A stretch of 7,374 nucleotides of DNA from Tepidiphilus sp. (GTDB taxonomy: Bacteria; Pseudomonadota; Gammaproteobacteria; Burkholderiales; Rhodocyclaceae). Both the position numbers and the translations under genes were made by a program. The stretch is taken from positions 1 to 7,374 of the forward strand of contig JAQUGB010000085.1 of the NCBI GenBank assembly GCA_028684345.1. Direction: 5' to 3'. Under the pieces are notes generated by a model. That model was not told the DNA's origin. It saw only the letters and a program-made list of their open reading frames with translations, and did not search any database. Below are positions 1 to 5,748 of the stretch, piece after piece. Positions within the stretch are counted from its first letter, which is position 1; every line of letters begins with the position of its first letter.

Positions 1-808
1 GGCGCGCCTTGAGGTCGATGGTGTAATCCCCGGGTTCGAGCACTTCCTCGCCCTGCATCTTCTGCTCGGTGAGCAGCGGCACCACCTCGTTCATCTTGAG
101 GTAGAGCTCGGTGTTGTCCTCGGCCTGCCCCGAGATGATGAGCGGGGTGCGCGCTTCGTCGATGAGGATGGAGTCGACCTCGTCGACGATGGCGTAGTGC
201 AGCCCCCGCTGCACGCGATCGACCGGGGCGTAGACCATGTTGTCGCGCAGGTAGTCGAAGCCGAATTCGTTGTTCGTGCCGTAGGTGATGTCGGCCGCGT
301 AGGCTTCCTGCTTTTCGGTGTGCGACAGGCCGGGGACGTTGCAGCCCACCGTCAGCCCCAAGAAACGGTAGATTCGACCCATCCAGTCGGAGTCGCGCCG
401 CGCGAGGTAGTCGTTGACCGTGACGACGTGCACGCCTTTGCCCGTGAGCGCGTTGAGGTAAGCCGGCAGCGTCGCCACCAGAGTCTTGCCCTCGCCGGTG
501 CGCATCTCGGCGATCTTGCCCTCGTGCAGCACGATGCCGCCGATGAGCTGGACGTCGAAGTGGCGCATGCCATGCACGCGCTTGCCCGCCTCGCGCACCA
601 CGGCGAAGGCCTCGGGCAGCAAGGCATCGAGCGATTCGCCGTTGGCGTGGCGCCGTCTGAATTCCGCCGTCTTCGCGCGCAGGGCCTCATCCGAGAGCGC
701 GGCCACGCTCGGCTCGAGTTCGTTGATGCGGGCAACGATGGCGCGATAGCGCCGCAGCAGGCGGTCGTTGCGGCTGCCGAAGAGTTTCTTGAGGACGCGG
801 GTGATCAT
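1..808 (-). CDS. secA: SecA preprotein translocase ATPase, N-terminal part (3' end beyond window)
   Basis: SecA is the ATPase motor that pushes unfolded preproteins through the SecYEG channel at the inner membrane. Only about 269 residues are present; family members are near 900, so roughly the first 30% is here, covering most of nucleotide-binding domain 1 and the start of the preprotein-binding region. Visible motifs are the N-terminal FGSRNDR, RHFDVQL, the Walker A MRTGEGKT at residues 102-109 (Lys108), VNDYLARRD, TYGTNNEFGFDYLRDN, and the Walker B/DEAD-type VDEVDS with D209-E210-V211-D212. These positions match E. coli SecA. ATG 808 is chosen because the protein then begins in the family style (MITRVLKKLFGSR). 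An in-frame ATG at 859 would add 17 unlike residues and also lacks a Shine-Dalgarno sequence. No good ribosome site precedes 808 either. The gene is divergent from the DUF721 gene, and no secM-like gene precedes it. Identity is very secure. Confidence 0.98.
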   Translation of the reverse strand, partial: MITRVLKKLFGSRNDRLLRRYRAIVARINELEPSVAALSDEALRAKTAEFRRRHANGESLDALLPEAFAVVREAGKRVHGMRHFDVQLIGGIVLHEGKIAEMRTGEGKTLVATLPAYLNALTGKGVHVVTVNDYLARRDSDWMGRIYRFLGLTVGCNVPGLSHTEKQEAYAADITYGTNNEFGFDYLRDNMVYAPVDRVQRGLHYAIVDEVDSILIDEARTPLIISGQAEDNTELYLKMNEVVPLLTEQKMQGEEVLEPGDYTIDLKAR

Positions 809-817
809 TACGGGCGG

Positions 818-838
818 TCGACTTGTCGAATGCGAATG
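818..838. repeat. Inverted repeat overlapping a tandem hexamer in the secA/DUF721 intergenic region
   Basis: In the 73-nt gap between the divergent genes, TCGAC-TT-GTCGA (818-829) is a perfect inverted repeat with 5-bp arms. It overlaps a tandem CGAATG-CGAATG (827-838). The repeat begins 9 nt upstream of the secA ATG and overlaps the proposed -35 box of the DUF721 promoter, a position suited to an operator. The repeats are seen directly; any regulatory role is inference, and a short palindrome like this can arise by chance. Confidence 0.4.
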
Positions 839-852
839 GTGAAGTTTATCAT
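823..852 (+). promoter_or_regulatory. Candidate sigma-70 promoter for the DUF721 gene
   Basis: A -10-like TATCAT (847-852, 5 of 6 matches to TATAAT) lies 18 nt after a -35-like TTGTCG (823-828, 4 of 6). Transcription would start near 858-860, giving a leader of about 22 nt before ATG 882. The gap is locally more AT-rich than the flanking genes. No convincing promoter for secA was found on the opposite strand; the best -10-like stretch, GATAAA, has no matching -35. Confidence 0.35.
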
Positions 853-881
853 GCCCCATCGGGCGAGGCACGAGAAAGGAC

Positions 882-1403
882 ATGACACGAAAACTGGACG
901 AACTCTTCTGCCTCAGCAAGGAGCTAGATCCGCTGCGTCAGCAGGTCATGACGTTGAGAAAGCTTCAAGAACGGATCGACCAGTTGCTGGACGAGGAGTT
1001 CCGTGGGCGCGTATTCGTTGCCAATCTGCGCGAAGGCACGCTTTATTTGCACACGGCCTCGGCGCTCGCGGCAGCGAAACTGCGGCATCGCCTGCCGAGC
1101 CTCTTGGCAGAGCTCGGCACCTGGGCCTGCGTCTCGGACATCAAACTGAAGGTCCGCCCCGCCATCGTACCGGCATTGGGTTTGGCGGCGCCGCGCCCTC
1201 CACGGGTGCGCGCCCTCGGACCTCAGGCGCGTTCGGCCATCACCGAGCTGTGCGCTCGTCTTCCCGCGGATGCCTCTCTGCGTATGGCCTTGACCCGACT
1301 CCTTGCACGGGCGCCGGTGGATTCAAGGCAAGGGCAACAGAACGATGCGCTCGAATGCGAAGAGGCCCAGATAGATCAGGGCGATGCCCAGCGCCAGCCT
1401 TAG
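882..1403 (+). CDS. DUF721 family protein, DciA-like (putative replicative helicase operator)
   Basis: This 173-residue protein resembles the DUF721 family. Members called DciA are needed for handling the DnaB replicative helicase in bacteria that lack DnaC/DnaI loaders. Residues 5-40 are helical and charged. Residues 41-80 carry the family core: small hydrophobic strands (RVFVANLREGTLYLHTAS) followed by AAAKLRHRLPSLLAEL. Residues 112-143 form a second conserved-looking helical patch (LGPQARSAI ... LRMALTRLLAR) typical of proteobacterial members. The last 26 residues are polar and Gln-rich and lie opposite the 63-codon membrane gene, so they may be non-conserved tail. ATG 882 is the first possible start after the in-frame stop at 840. 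Its ribosome site is poor: AAAGGA ends only 1 nt before ATG, and GAGG (865-868) is 13 nt away. The gene is inverted relative to lpxC and secA. Family membership is fairly sure; the DciA role is inferred from the family. Confidence 0.82.
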   Translation: MTRKLDELFCLSKELDPLRQQVMTLRKLQERIDQLLDEEFRGRVFVANLREGTLYLHTASALAAAKLRHRLPSLLAELGTWACVSDIKLKVRPAIVPALGLAAPRPPRVRALGPQARSAITELCARLPADASLRMALTRLLARAPVDSRQGQQNDALECEEAQIDQGDAQRQP

Positions 1404-1514
1404 AATGCGCTTCGCGTAACCGAGCCACCGACGATCGCCACTCCACAACCATGCAGCGATGCAGACCCCGGCAGCCAGAAGCACGAAAACGAGGAGCAGG
1501 CGAAATCCCAGCAC
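1323..1514 (-). CDS. Small two-helix inner-membrane protein of unknown function
   Basis: I cannot name this 63-residue protein. It has two hydrophobic segments, about residues 5-24 and 38-55. They are joined by a short basic loop containing SGDRRWLGYAKR, which would lie on the cytoplasmic side by the positive-inside rule and leave both ends periplasmic. It follows the lpxC stop by 10 nt on the same strand, so it is probably the last gene of that operon. The start is GTG; the frame is open for six codons further upstream but contains no ATG, GTG or TTG there. No clear Shine-Dalgarno sequence is present, so translation may be coupled to lpxC. Its final 81 nt run antisense to the end of the DUF721 gene. 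I recall similar short membrane proteins at this place in other betaproteobacteria, but could not check. The hydrophobic layout and spacing make a real gene likely. Confidence 0.68.
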   Translation of the reverse strand: MLGFRLLLVFVLLAAGVCIAAWLWSGDRRWLGYAKRILRLALGIALIYLGLFAFERIVLLPLP

Positions 1515-1524
1515 GATCGTGCGC

Positions 1525-2442
1525 TTACGTCGTCACGGAACCGAGGGAGAGCGCGGACATCGAAGTGACCGCCTCGTCGCGTTCGCACACGGTGAGCTCC
1601 CAGGCGCTGCGATCAGCCATCAGGGCGCGCAAGAGCCGATTGTTGAGCGCATGACCCGATTTGTGGGCCACGTAGCGGGCGAGCAAGGGGCGCCCCGCGA
1701 GATAGAGATCGCCAATGGCGTCCAGAATCTTGTGCCGCACGAATTCGTCGGGAAAACGCAGTCCCTCGGGATTGAGGATGCGGTATTCGTCGAGCACGAT
1801 GGCGTTGTCGAGGCTTCCGCCTTGCGCCAGACCCATTCCTCGTAACAGCTCGACTTCATGCACGAAACCGAAGGTACGTGCCCGAGCCACGAAGCGCGGA
1901 TAAGCGTGCTCGGAAAAATCGACCACGGCACGGGTTTGCGAAGCGCTGATCGCCGGATGGGCGAAAGCGATGGAGAATTCGAGACGGAATCCGGCATAAG
2001 GTTCGAGCCGGACCCATTTGTCGTCCTCGCGCACTTCGACGGGACGCAGCACGCGCAGAAAACGCCGCGGCGCCGCTTGGGCTTCGATCCTTGCTTCGCG
2101 GATCATCATCACGAAAGGCGCGGCGCTGCCGTCCATGATGGGAATCTCGGGCCCGTCGACGTCGATGTGGACGTTGTCGATCCCCAGACCCGCGAGCGCC
2201 GACATGAGGTGCTCGACGGTGGCGATCTTCACGCCGTCGCGCTCGAGCCCCGTGCACAGACGCGTCTCGCGGACTGCTTCGGGCGAAGCGGGGATGGTGA
2301 CGGGTGGATCGAGATCGACCCGATGAAAAACGATGCCGGTATCGGGAGCGGCCGGACGAAGCCACAACTGCACTTTCTCACCGGAGTGCAACCCGACTCC
2401 GGTGACGTACGCGATGGACTTGAGTGTGTGCTGCGGAATCAT
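1525..2442 (-). CDS. lpxC: UDP-3-O-acyl-N-acetylglucosamine deacetylase
   Basis: LpxC is the zinc-dependent cytosolic enzyme that removes the acetyl group from UDP-3-O-acyl-GlcNAc, the committed step of lipid A synthesis. Length is 305 residues, the same as E. coli LpxC. Zinc ligands are visible as His78 in VEHLMSALAGLGIDN, His237 and Asp241 in RHKILDAIGD. The catalytic base Glu77 and the general acid His264 in HKSGHALNN are also present. The N-terminus (MIPQHTLKSIAYVTGVGLHSG) is typical, and PIMDGSAAPF (101-110) marks the first domain. ATG 2442 has a good ribosome site. The gene lies 18 nt after ftsZ, too close for a full separate promoter unless it sits within ftsZ. In E. coli LpxC is controlled by FtsH proteolysis acting on its C-terminal tail; the tail here (SALSLGSVTT) differs from E. 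coli, so that control cannot be assumed. Confidence 0.98.
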   Translation of the reverse strand: MIPQHTLKSIAYVTGVGLHSGEKVQLWLRPAAPDTGIVFHRVDLDPPVTIPASPEAVRETRLCTGLERDGVKIATVEHLMSALAGLGIDNVHIDVDGPEIPIMDGSAAPFVMMIREARIEAQAAPRRFLRVLRPVEVREDDKWVRLEPYAGFRLEFSIAFAHPAISASQTRAVVDFSEHAYPRFVARARTFGFVHEVELLRGMGLAQGGSLDNAIVLDEYRILNPEGLRFPDEFVRHKILDAIGDLYLAGRPLLARYVAHKSGHALNNRLLRALMADRSAWELTVCERDEAVTSMSALSLGSVTT

Positions 2443-2449
2443 CAGCCGT

Positions 2450-2455
2450 TCCTCG
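2450..2455 (-). promoter_or_regulatory. Ribosome binding site of lpxC
   Basis: On the minus strand CGAGGA lies 7 nt before ATG 2442, within the 18-nt gap after the ftsZ stop. It supports the chosen start and independent initiation of lpxC on a transcript shared with ftsZ. Confidence 0.75.
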
Positions 2456-2460
2456 AGCGG

Positions 2461-3639
2461 TCAGTCGTTTTGTTTGCGCAGAAATGCCGGGATGTCGAGC
2501 CGATCGAGCCCAGGCATGCGCTCGGCGAGCGTGTTGCGCCGGCCGCGTACGGAACGCTCGACCTGGGGCATGCCGCGCTGCGGGACCTCGGTGCGCCCTG
2601 GCGTGGTTCCCATGGCGGCGGCACCGCCGTAGGTCCCCGTACCGCGGATCACTTCCATCTGGGGCTGGGCACGGCTGCTGCGGGCCGCGCCGAGACCCGT
2701 GGCGACGACCGTGATGCGGATGCGATCTTCCATCGTGTCGTCGAAGACGGCACCATATTTGACGAACGCCTCGGGTGCGGCGAAAGCCTGCACGGTGCGC
2801 ACGGCGTCGCGCACTTCCGAGAGCTTGAGCGAACGGCTCGCCGTAATATTAATGAGGACGCAGCGGGCACCGGAGAGTTCCGTTCCCTCGAGGAGCGGGC
2901 TCACCGCGGCCTGCTCGGCAGCGATGCGGGCACGGTCGATGCCGGAAGCTTCGGCCGACCCCATCATGGCACGGCCCATCTCACCCATGGCGGTACGCAC
3001 GTCCTGGAAGTCGACGTTGACCAGACCGGGCACGTTGATGATCTCGGCGATGCCGGCCACGGCGTTTTTGAGCACGTTGTCGGCCGCCTTGAAGCAGTCT
3101 TCGAAGCCGGCGTCGTCGCCGAAGACTTCGAGCAGGCGGTCGTTGAGCACGACGATGAGCGAATCGACGTGGCGCGTGAGCTCTTCGATGCCGCTCTCGG
3201 CGACGCGGTCGCGGTTTTCGAAATCGAACGGCTTGGTGACCACCGCCACGGTGAGGATGCCCATCTCCTTGGCGATTTCGGCGATGACCGGCGCGGCGCC
3301 GGTGCCCGTGCCGCCGCCCATGCCGGCGGTGAGGAAGGCCATGTGGGCCCCGTCGAGCGCGGCGACGATGCGCTCGCGCGACTCCATCGCTGCTTCACGC
3401 CCGGCTTCCGGCTTGGAACCGGCCCCCAGACCGGAAGAGCCGATCTGCACCTTGGTCGGAGCGAGACAGCGCGCGAGCGCCTGGGCATCGGTATTGACGG
3501 CGACGAACTCGACGCCGCCGATGCTCTCGCGAATCATGTGGTCGACGGCGTTGCCGCCCGCGCCCCCGATGCCGAGCACTTTGATGACCGTGCCCTTGTG
3601 GGTGGTATCGACCAGTTCTTCAATCCCTTTGACCGCCAT
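2461..3639 (-). CDS. ftsZ: Cell division GTPase FtsZ
   Basis: FtsZ is the tubulin homologue that polymerises with GTP into the cytokinetic Z ring. The protein has 392 residues. The GTPase domain starts with KVLGIGGAGGNAV (about 20-32) and contains the tubulin signature GGGTGTG at 108-114. The T7 synergy loop NVDFQDVR (208-215) supplies the catalytic Asp residues 210 and 213. After residue 318 there is a variable linker of about 60 residues rich in Gly, Arg and Thr. The C-terminal peptide LDIPAFLRKQ (381-390) binds FtsA and ZipA-type partners. An oddity: the segment after KPFDFE reads NRDRVAESG, apparently two residues shorter than the usual FEGKKRMxxAxxG, close to the nucleotide pocket. ATG 3639 has a strong ribosome site. 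A 49-nt gap separates the gene from ftsA and holds a possible promoter. Identity is certain. Confidence 0.99.
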   Translation of the reverse strand: MAVKGIEELVDTTHKGTVIKVLGIGGAGGNAVDHMIRESIGGVEFVAVNTDAQALARCLAPTKVQIGSSGLGAGSKPEAGREAAMESRERIVAALDGAHMAFLTAGMGGGTGTGAAPVIAEIAKEMGILTVAVVTKPFDFENRDRVAESGIEELTRHVDSLIVVLNDRLLEVFGDDAGFEDCFKAADNVLKNAVAGIAEIINVPGLVNVDFQDVRTAMGEMGRAMMGSAEASGIDRARIAAEQAAVSPLLEGTELSGARCVLINITASRSLKLSEVRDAVRTVQAFAAPEAFVKYGAVFDDTMEDRIRITVVATGLGAARSSRAQPQMEVIRGTGTYGGAAAMGTTPGRTEVPQRGMPQVERSVRGRRNTLAERMPGLDRLDIPAFLRKQND

Positions 3640-3645
3640 GACGTT

Positions 3646-3650
3646 CTCCC
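3646..3650 (-). promoter_or_regulatory. Ribosome binding site of ftsZ
   Basis: GGGAG on the minus strand ends 6 nt before ATG 3639. This near-ideal spacing supports both the start choice and efficient FtsZ translation. Confidence 0.8.
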
Positions 3651-3663
3651 GCTTTTGCCGTGA

Positions 3664-3692
3664 ATTCTAACCTAAAGGAATGAGTTGTTCAG
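3664..3692 (-). promoter_or_regulatory. Candidate promoter in the ftsA-ftsZ gap
   Basis: On the minus strand a -10-like TAGAAT (3664-3669, 5 of 6 matches) is preceded at 17 nt by CTGAAC (3687-3692, only 3 of 6 matches to TTGACA), which overlaps the ftsA stop codon. Transcription would start near 3657, leaving a short leader that keeps the ftsZ ribosome site. The region is clearly more AT-rich than its surroundings. Extra promoters that raise ftsZ expression are known in other bacteria; use of this one is inference. Confidence 0.35.
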
Positions 3693-4915
3693 AAATTTTC
3701 CCGGATCCATTGCCACGTGCGTCGCCACCATTGCCCGCCGGCGGCACGCCCTCCCCTGCCCGGGAGCCTGCGCTGGGAATTGGCCGCCTCGAGTACGAGA
3801 CCGACGGCGGCGGCGTATTCGGGGTCGGCGAGCCGTTCGCGCAAACGGCCACCGACGAGAGGCGCGCCGAGCCGAGCCGGCATGCCCAAGACTTCCTCGG
3901 CCAGCTCCACCATGCCGCCGAGCTTGGCCGACCCGCCCGTGAGCACGACACCGGAGGAGAGCATCTCCTCATAACCGCTACGGCGTAGTTCTTGCTGCAC
4001 CAGCTCGAAAAGCTCCTCGGCCCGAGGGTGGATCACGTCGGCGAGTCGCTGACGCGAAAGACGCCGCGGAGGACGATCGCCCACCGGGGCGACTTCGATC
4101 ATCTCCTCGGGATCGACCCAGTCGTGTCGCGCCGCCCCATGTTCGAGTTTGATCGATTCGGCCTCGGCCGTAGGCGTGCGCAGCGCCATGGCGATATCGT
4201 TGGTGATCATGTCGCCGGCCGCCGGCAGCACGGCCGTGTAGCGAATCGCGCCCTGCGTATAGACGGCCAGATCCGTGGTACCCGCGCCAATGTCGATGAC
4301 GCACACACCCAGGGCCTTTTCGTCCTCGGTGAGCACGGCGTGCGCCGCGGCGAGCGGCTGCAGCACGAGCCCATCGATTTCCAGCCCCGCACGGCGCACG
4401 CATTTGATGATGTTCTGGGCGGAAGCCGCCGCCCCCGTGATGATGTGCACCTTGGCCATGAGTTTTACCCCACTCATGCCGACGGGGTCTTTGATGCCGC
4501 CCTGGCCGTCGATGATGAATTCCTGGGTGAGCAGGTGCAGCACCTGCTGCTCGGAGGGAATGGGCATGGCCCGGGCGACCTCGATCACCTTGGCGACGTC
4601 CTCGCGCGTGATCTCGCTGCCCTTGACGGCGATCATTCCCTCAGCGTTGGTGCATTGGATGTGCGCCCCGGAGATGCTGGCGTGTACCCGAGGGATGTCG
4701 CAGGCGGCCATGCGCTTTGCCTCCTCGACGGCCCGATCGATCGACGCCACGCTGGCTTCGATATTGACCACGACGCCGCGTTTCATGCCGGTCATCGGTG
4801 ATACGCCCAAACCCAAGGGTTCCACACCGCCGTCCTCGCGCAAACGAGCGACCAGGCACGTCACCTTGGACGTCCCGATGTCGAGCCCGACGAGCAGATC
4901 TCGATCTTCCCTCAT
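3689..4915 (-). CDS. ftsA: Cell division protein FtsA, actin-like membrane anchor of the Z ring
   Basis: FtsA is an actin-fold ATP-binding protein that tethers FtsZ polymers to the inner membrane and recruits later divisome proteins. Its 408 residues are within the usual range. The phosphate-1 motif VGLDIGTSKV is at 9-18, the FtsA-specific 1C domain spans roughly 85-165, the phosphate-2 motif VIDIGAGTTDLAVY is at 206-219, and the adenosine motif VVLTGGSAKLGGM is at 323-335. A basic Gly/Arg-rich linker (382-395) leads to the amphipathic membrane helix WWRRTWQWIRENF at 396-408. ATG 4915 overlaps the ftsQ stop as ATGA, and the purine-rich AGGGAAG (4924-4930) lies 8 nt upstream. It is cotranscribed with ftsQ and precedes ftsZ, so dosage of the interacting pair is set together. 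No residue looks abnormal. Identity is certain. Confidence 0.99.
   Translation of the reverse strand: MREDRDLLVGLDIGTSKVTCLVARLREDGGVEPLGLGVSPMTGMKRGVVVNIEASVASIDRAVEEAKRMAACDIPRVHASISGAHIQCTNAEGMIAVKGSEITREDVAKVIEVARAMPIPSEQQVLHLLTQEFIIDGQGGIKDPVGMSGVKLMAKVHIITGAAASAQNIIKCVRRAGLEIDGLVLQPLAAAHAVLTEDEKALGVCVIDIGAGTTDLAVYTQGAIRYTAVLPAAGDMITNDIAMALRTPTAEAESIKLEHGAARHDWVDPEEMIEVAPVGDRPPRRLSRQRLADVIHPRAEELFELVQQELRRSGYEEMLSSGVVLTGGSAKLGGMVELAEEVLGMPARLGAPLVGGRLRERLADPEYAAAVGLVLEAANSQRRLPGRGGRAAGGQWWRRTWQWIRENF
4530..4548. repeat. 19-bp odd-centred palindrome inside ftsA
   Basis: AGCAGGTGC-A-GCACCTGCT is a perfect inverted repeat with 9-bp arms and a single central base. It lies in the part of ftsA that encodes EQQVLHLLT. 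It may simply follow from the codons used for Gln, Val, Leu and His. A DNA-binding site or mRNA hairpin is possible but unsupported. Confidence 0.4.
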
Positions 4916-5748
4916 GGTTTTTTCTTCCCTGTGGATACCGGCGGAGCAGACGCCGCCACGCCGTCCGGGGCGATGGCGAGCGCCAACGCACCGTGATGGC
5001 GAAAATCGACCCGCACCGGCTCATGACCGAGCCGCTCGCGAATCGCCGACCAATGCTGCACGAGCCAGGACACTTTCTGCCGTGCCTGCTGTACCGTTTC
5101 GAAACGGCCCAAGATGATCTCGGTTCCTCCGCTCAAGCGGACGACATGAGACAGGCTGGGGCTCATCACCAAGACTTCGACGCCCCCCAGAGGGTCTAGC
5201 AAGCGGCTCAAGGATTGATGGGTCTCGAAAAGTCGCTCCTCCAGCCCCGAGGGGCCGACGAGACGCGGCAGATCGACACTGGGGGGCTCGGCATCAAATC
5301 TGTGGCCGTCCGTATCGAGCAGCGCGATACGCCCGTCGGCGACATCGATCCAAATCGCTGCCGCTCGGTGTTCGACCACGGTGACGACGAGCGCATCGGG
5401 CCAGACGCGATGCACTCGTGCGTGCCGTACCCACGGCAATTCCTCCAAAGACCGGCGCAAAGCTTGCAGATCGACGTCGAAAAAATTTTTTCCCTCCACC
5501 ACCCGCAGCGCTGCGTAGCGCAAGCGGTCGGTGTCGCTGTGTTCGAGCCCGCCTTCGATGACGACGGTACGAATCGGCGGCACCCATCGCTTCCCCCAGT
5601 AAGACCAAGCCGCTGCGACGAAGAGCAACATCGCGAACAGGGTGATGCGCCGCGTCCAGCGAGCGATCACCCAAGCATCACGCCACCAGCGTGCCCCTGG
5701 AGGCACGGGCGTCGATGCCTGGCGCGCGAATCGCTCAAGCCGGGTCAT
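4912..5748 (-). CDS. ftsQ: Cell division protein FtsQ
   Basis: FtsQ is a bitopic inner-membrane protein that bridges early and late divisome components and binds FtsB and FtsL in the periplasm. The 278-residue protein has a basic cytoplasmic N-terminus (1-34), one transmembrane helix at about 35-51 (LFAMLLFVAAAW), a POTRA domain from about 58 to 127, and the beta domain after it. The POTRA domain includes the hallmark LPWVRHARVHRVWPDALVV (104-122). The C-terminal tail ends in TGKKKP, a short basic extension beyond the last conserved strand. ATG 5748 lies 14 nt inside the end of ddl and is preceded by GGAGGAGG, so translation is probably coupled to ddl. The stop overlaps the ftsA start. Identity rests on the domain layout and on the position between ddl and ftsA. 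Confidence 0.97.
   Translation of the reverse strand: MTRLERFARQASTPVPPGARWWRDAWVIARWTRRITLFAMLLFVAAAWSYWGKRWVPPIRTVVIEGGLEHSDTDRLRYAALRVVEGKNFFDVDLQALRRSLEELPWVRHARVHRVWPDALVVTVVEHRAAAIWIDVADGRIALLDTDGHRFDAEPPSVDLPRLVGPSGLEERLFETHQSLSRLLDPLGGVEVLVMSPSLSHVVRLSGGTEIILGRFETVQQARQKVSWLVQHWSAIRERLGHEPVRVDFRHHGALALAIAPDGVAASAPPVSTGKKKP

Noticed and set aside
809..881. SecM-like arrest peptide upstream of secA
   Set aside because: The gap is 73 nt and contains no ORF on the secA strand with a signal sequence or arrest motif.
1240..1588. Two other minus-strand ORFs (1240-1452 and 1400-1588) near the small membrane gene
   Set aside because: Arg-rich or mixed composition without domain features, overlapping better-supported frames.
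197..1654. 485-codon plus-strand open frame across the antisense of secA and into the lpxC tail
   Set aside because: It lies antisense to secA, shares the strand with the DUF721 gene in another frame, and shows no domain-like pattern. Long antisense frames are expected in GC-rich coding DNA.
1858..3663. 601-codon plus-strand open frame antisense to lpxC and ftsZ
   Set aside because: Impressive length, but the His/Asp/Gly-rich product mirrors the codons of two highly conserved genes on the other strand and resembles no protein I know.
2699..3670. 323-codon Ser/Arg/Pro-rich plus-strand open frame antisense to ftsZ
   Set aside because: Low-complexity composition typical of a shadow frame; the minus strand is certain to be ftsZ.
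3733..3750. GC-rich palindromic stretch (GCCCGCCGGCGGCA) near the end of ftsA
   Set aside because: Encodes the Gly/Arg/Ala linker before the membrane helix; simple GC-rich codon use explains it, and no T-run follows.
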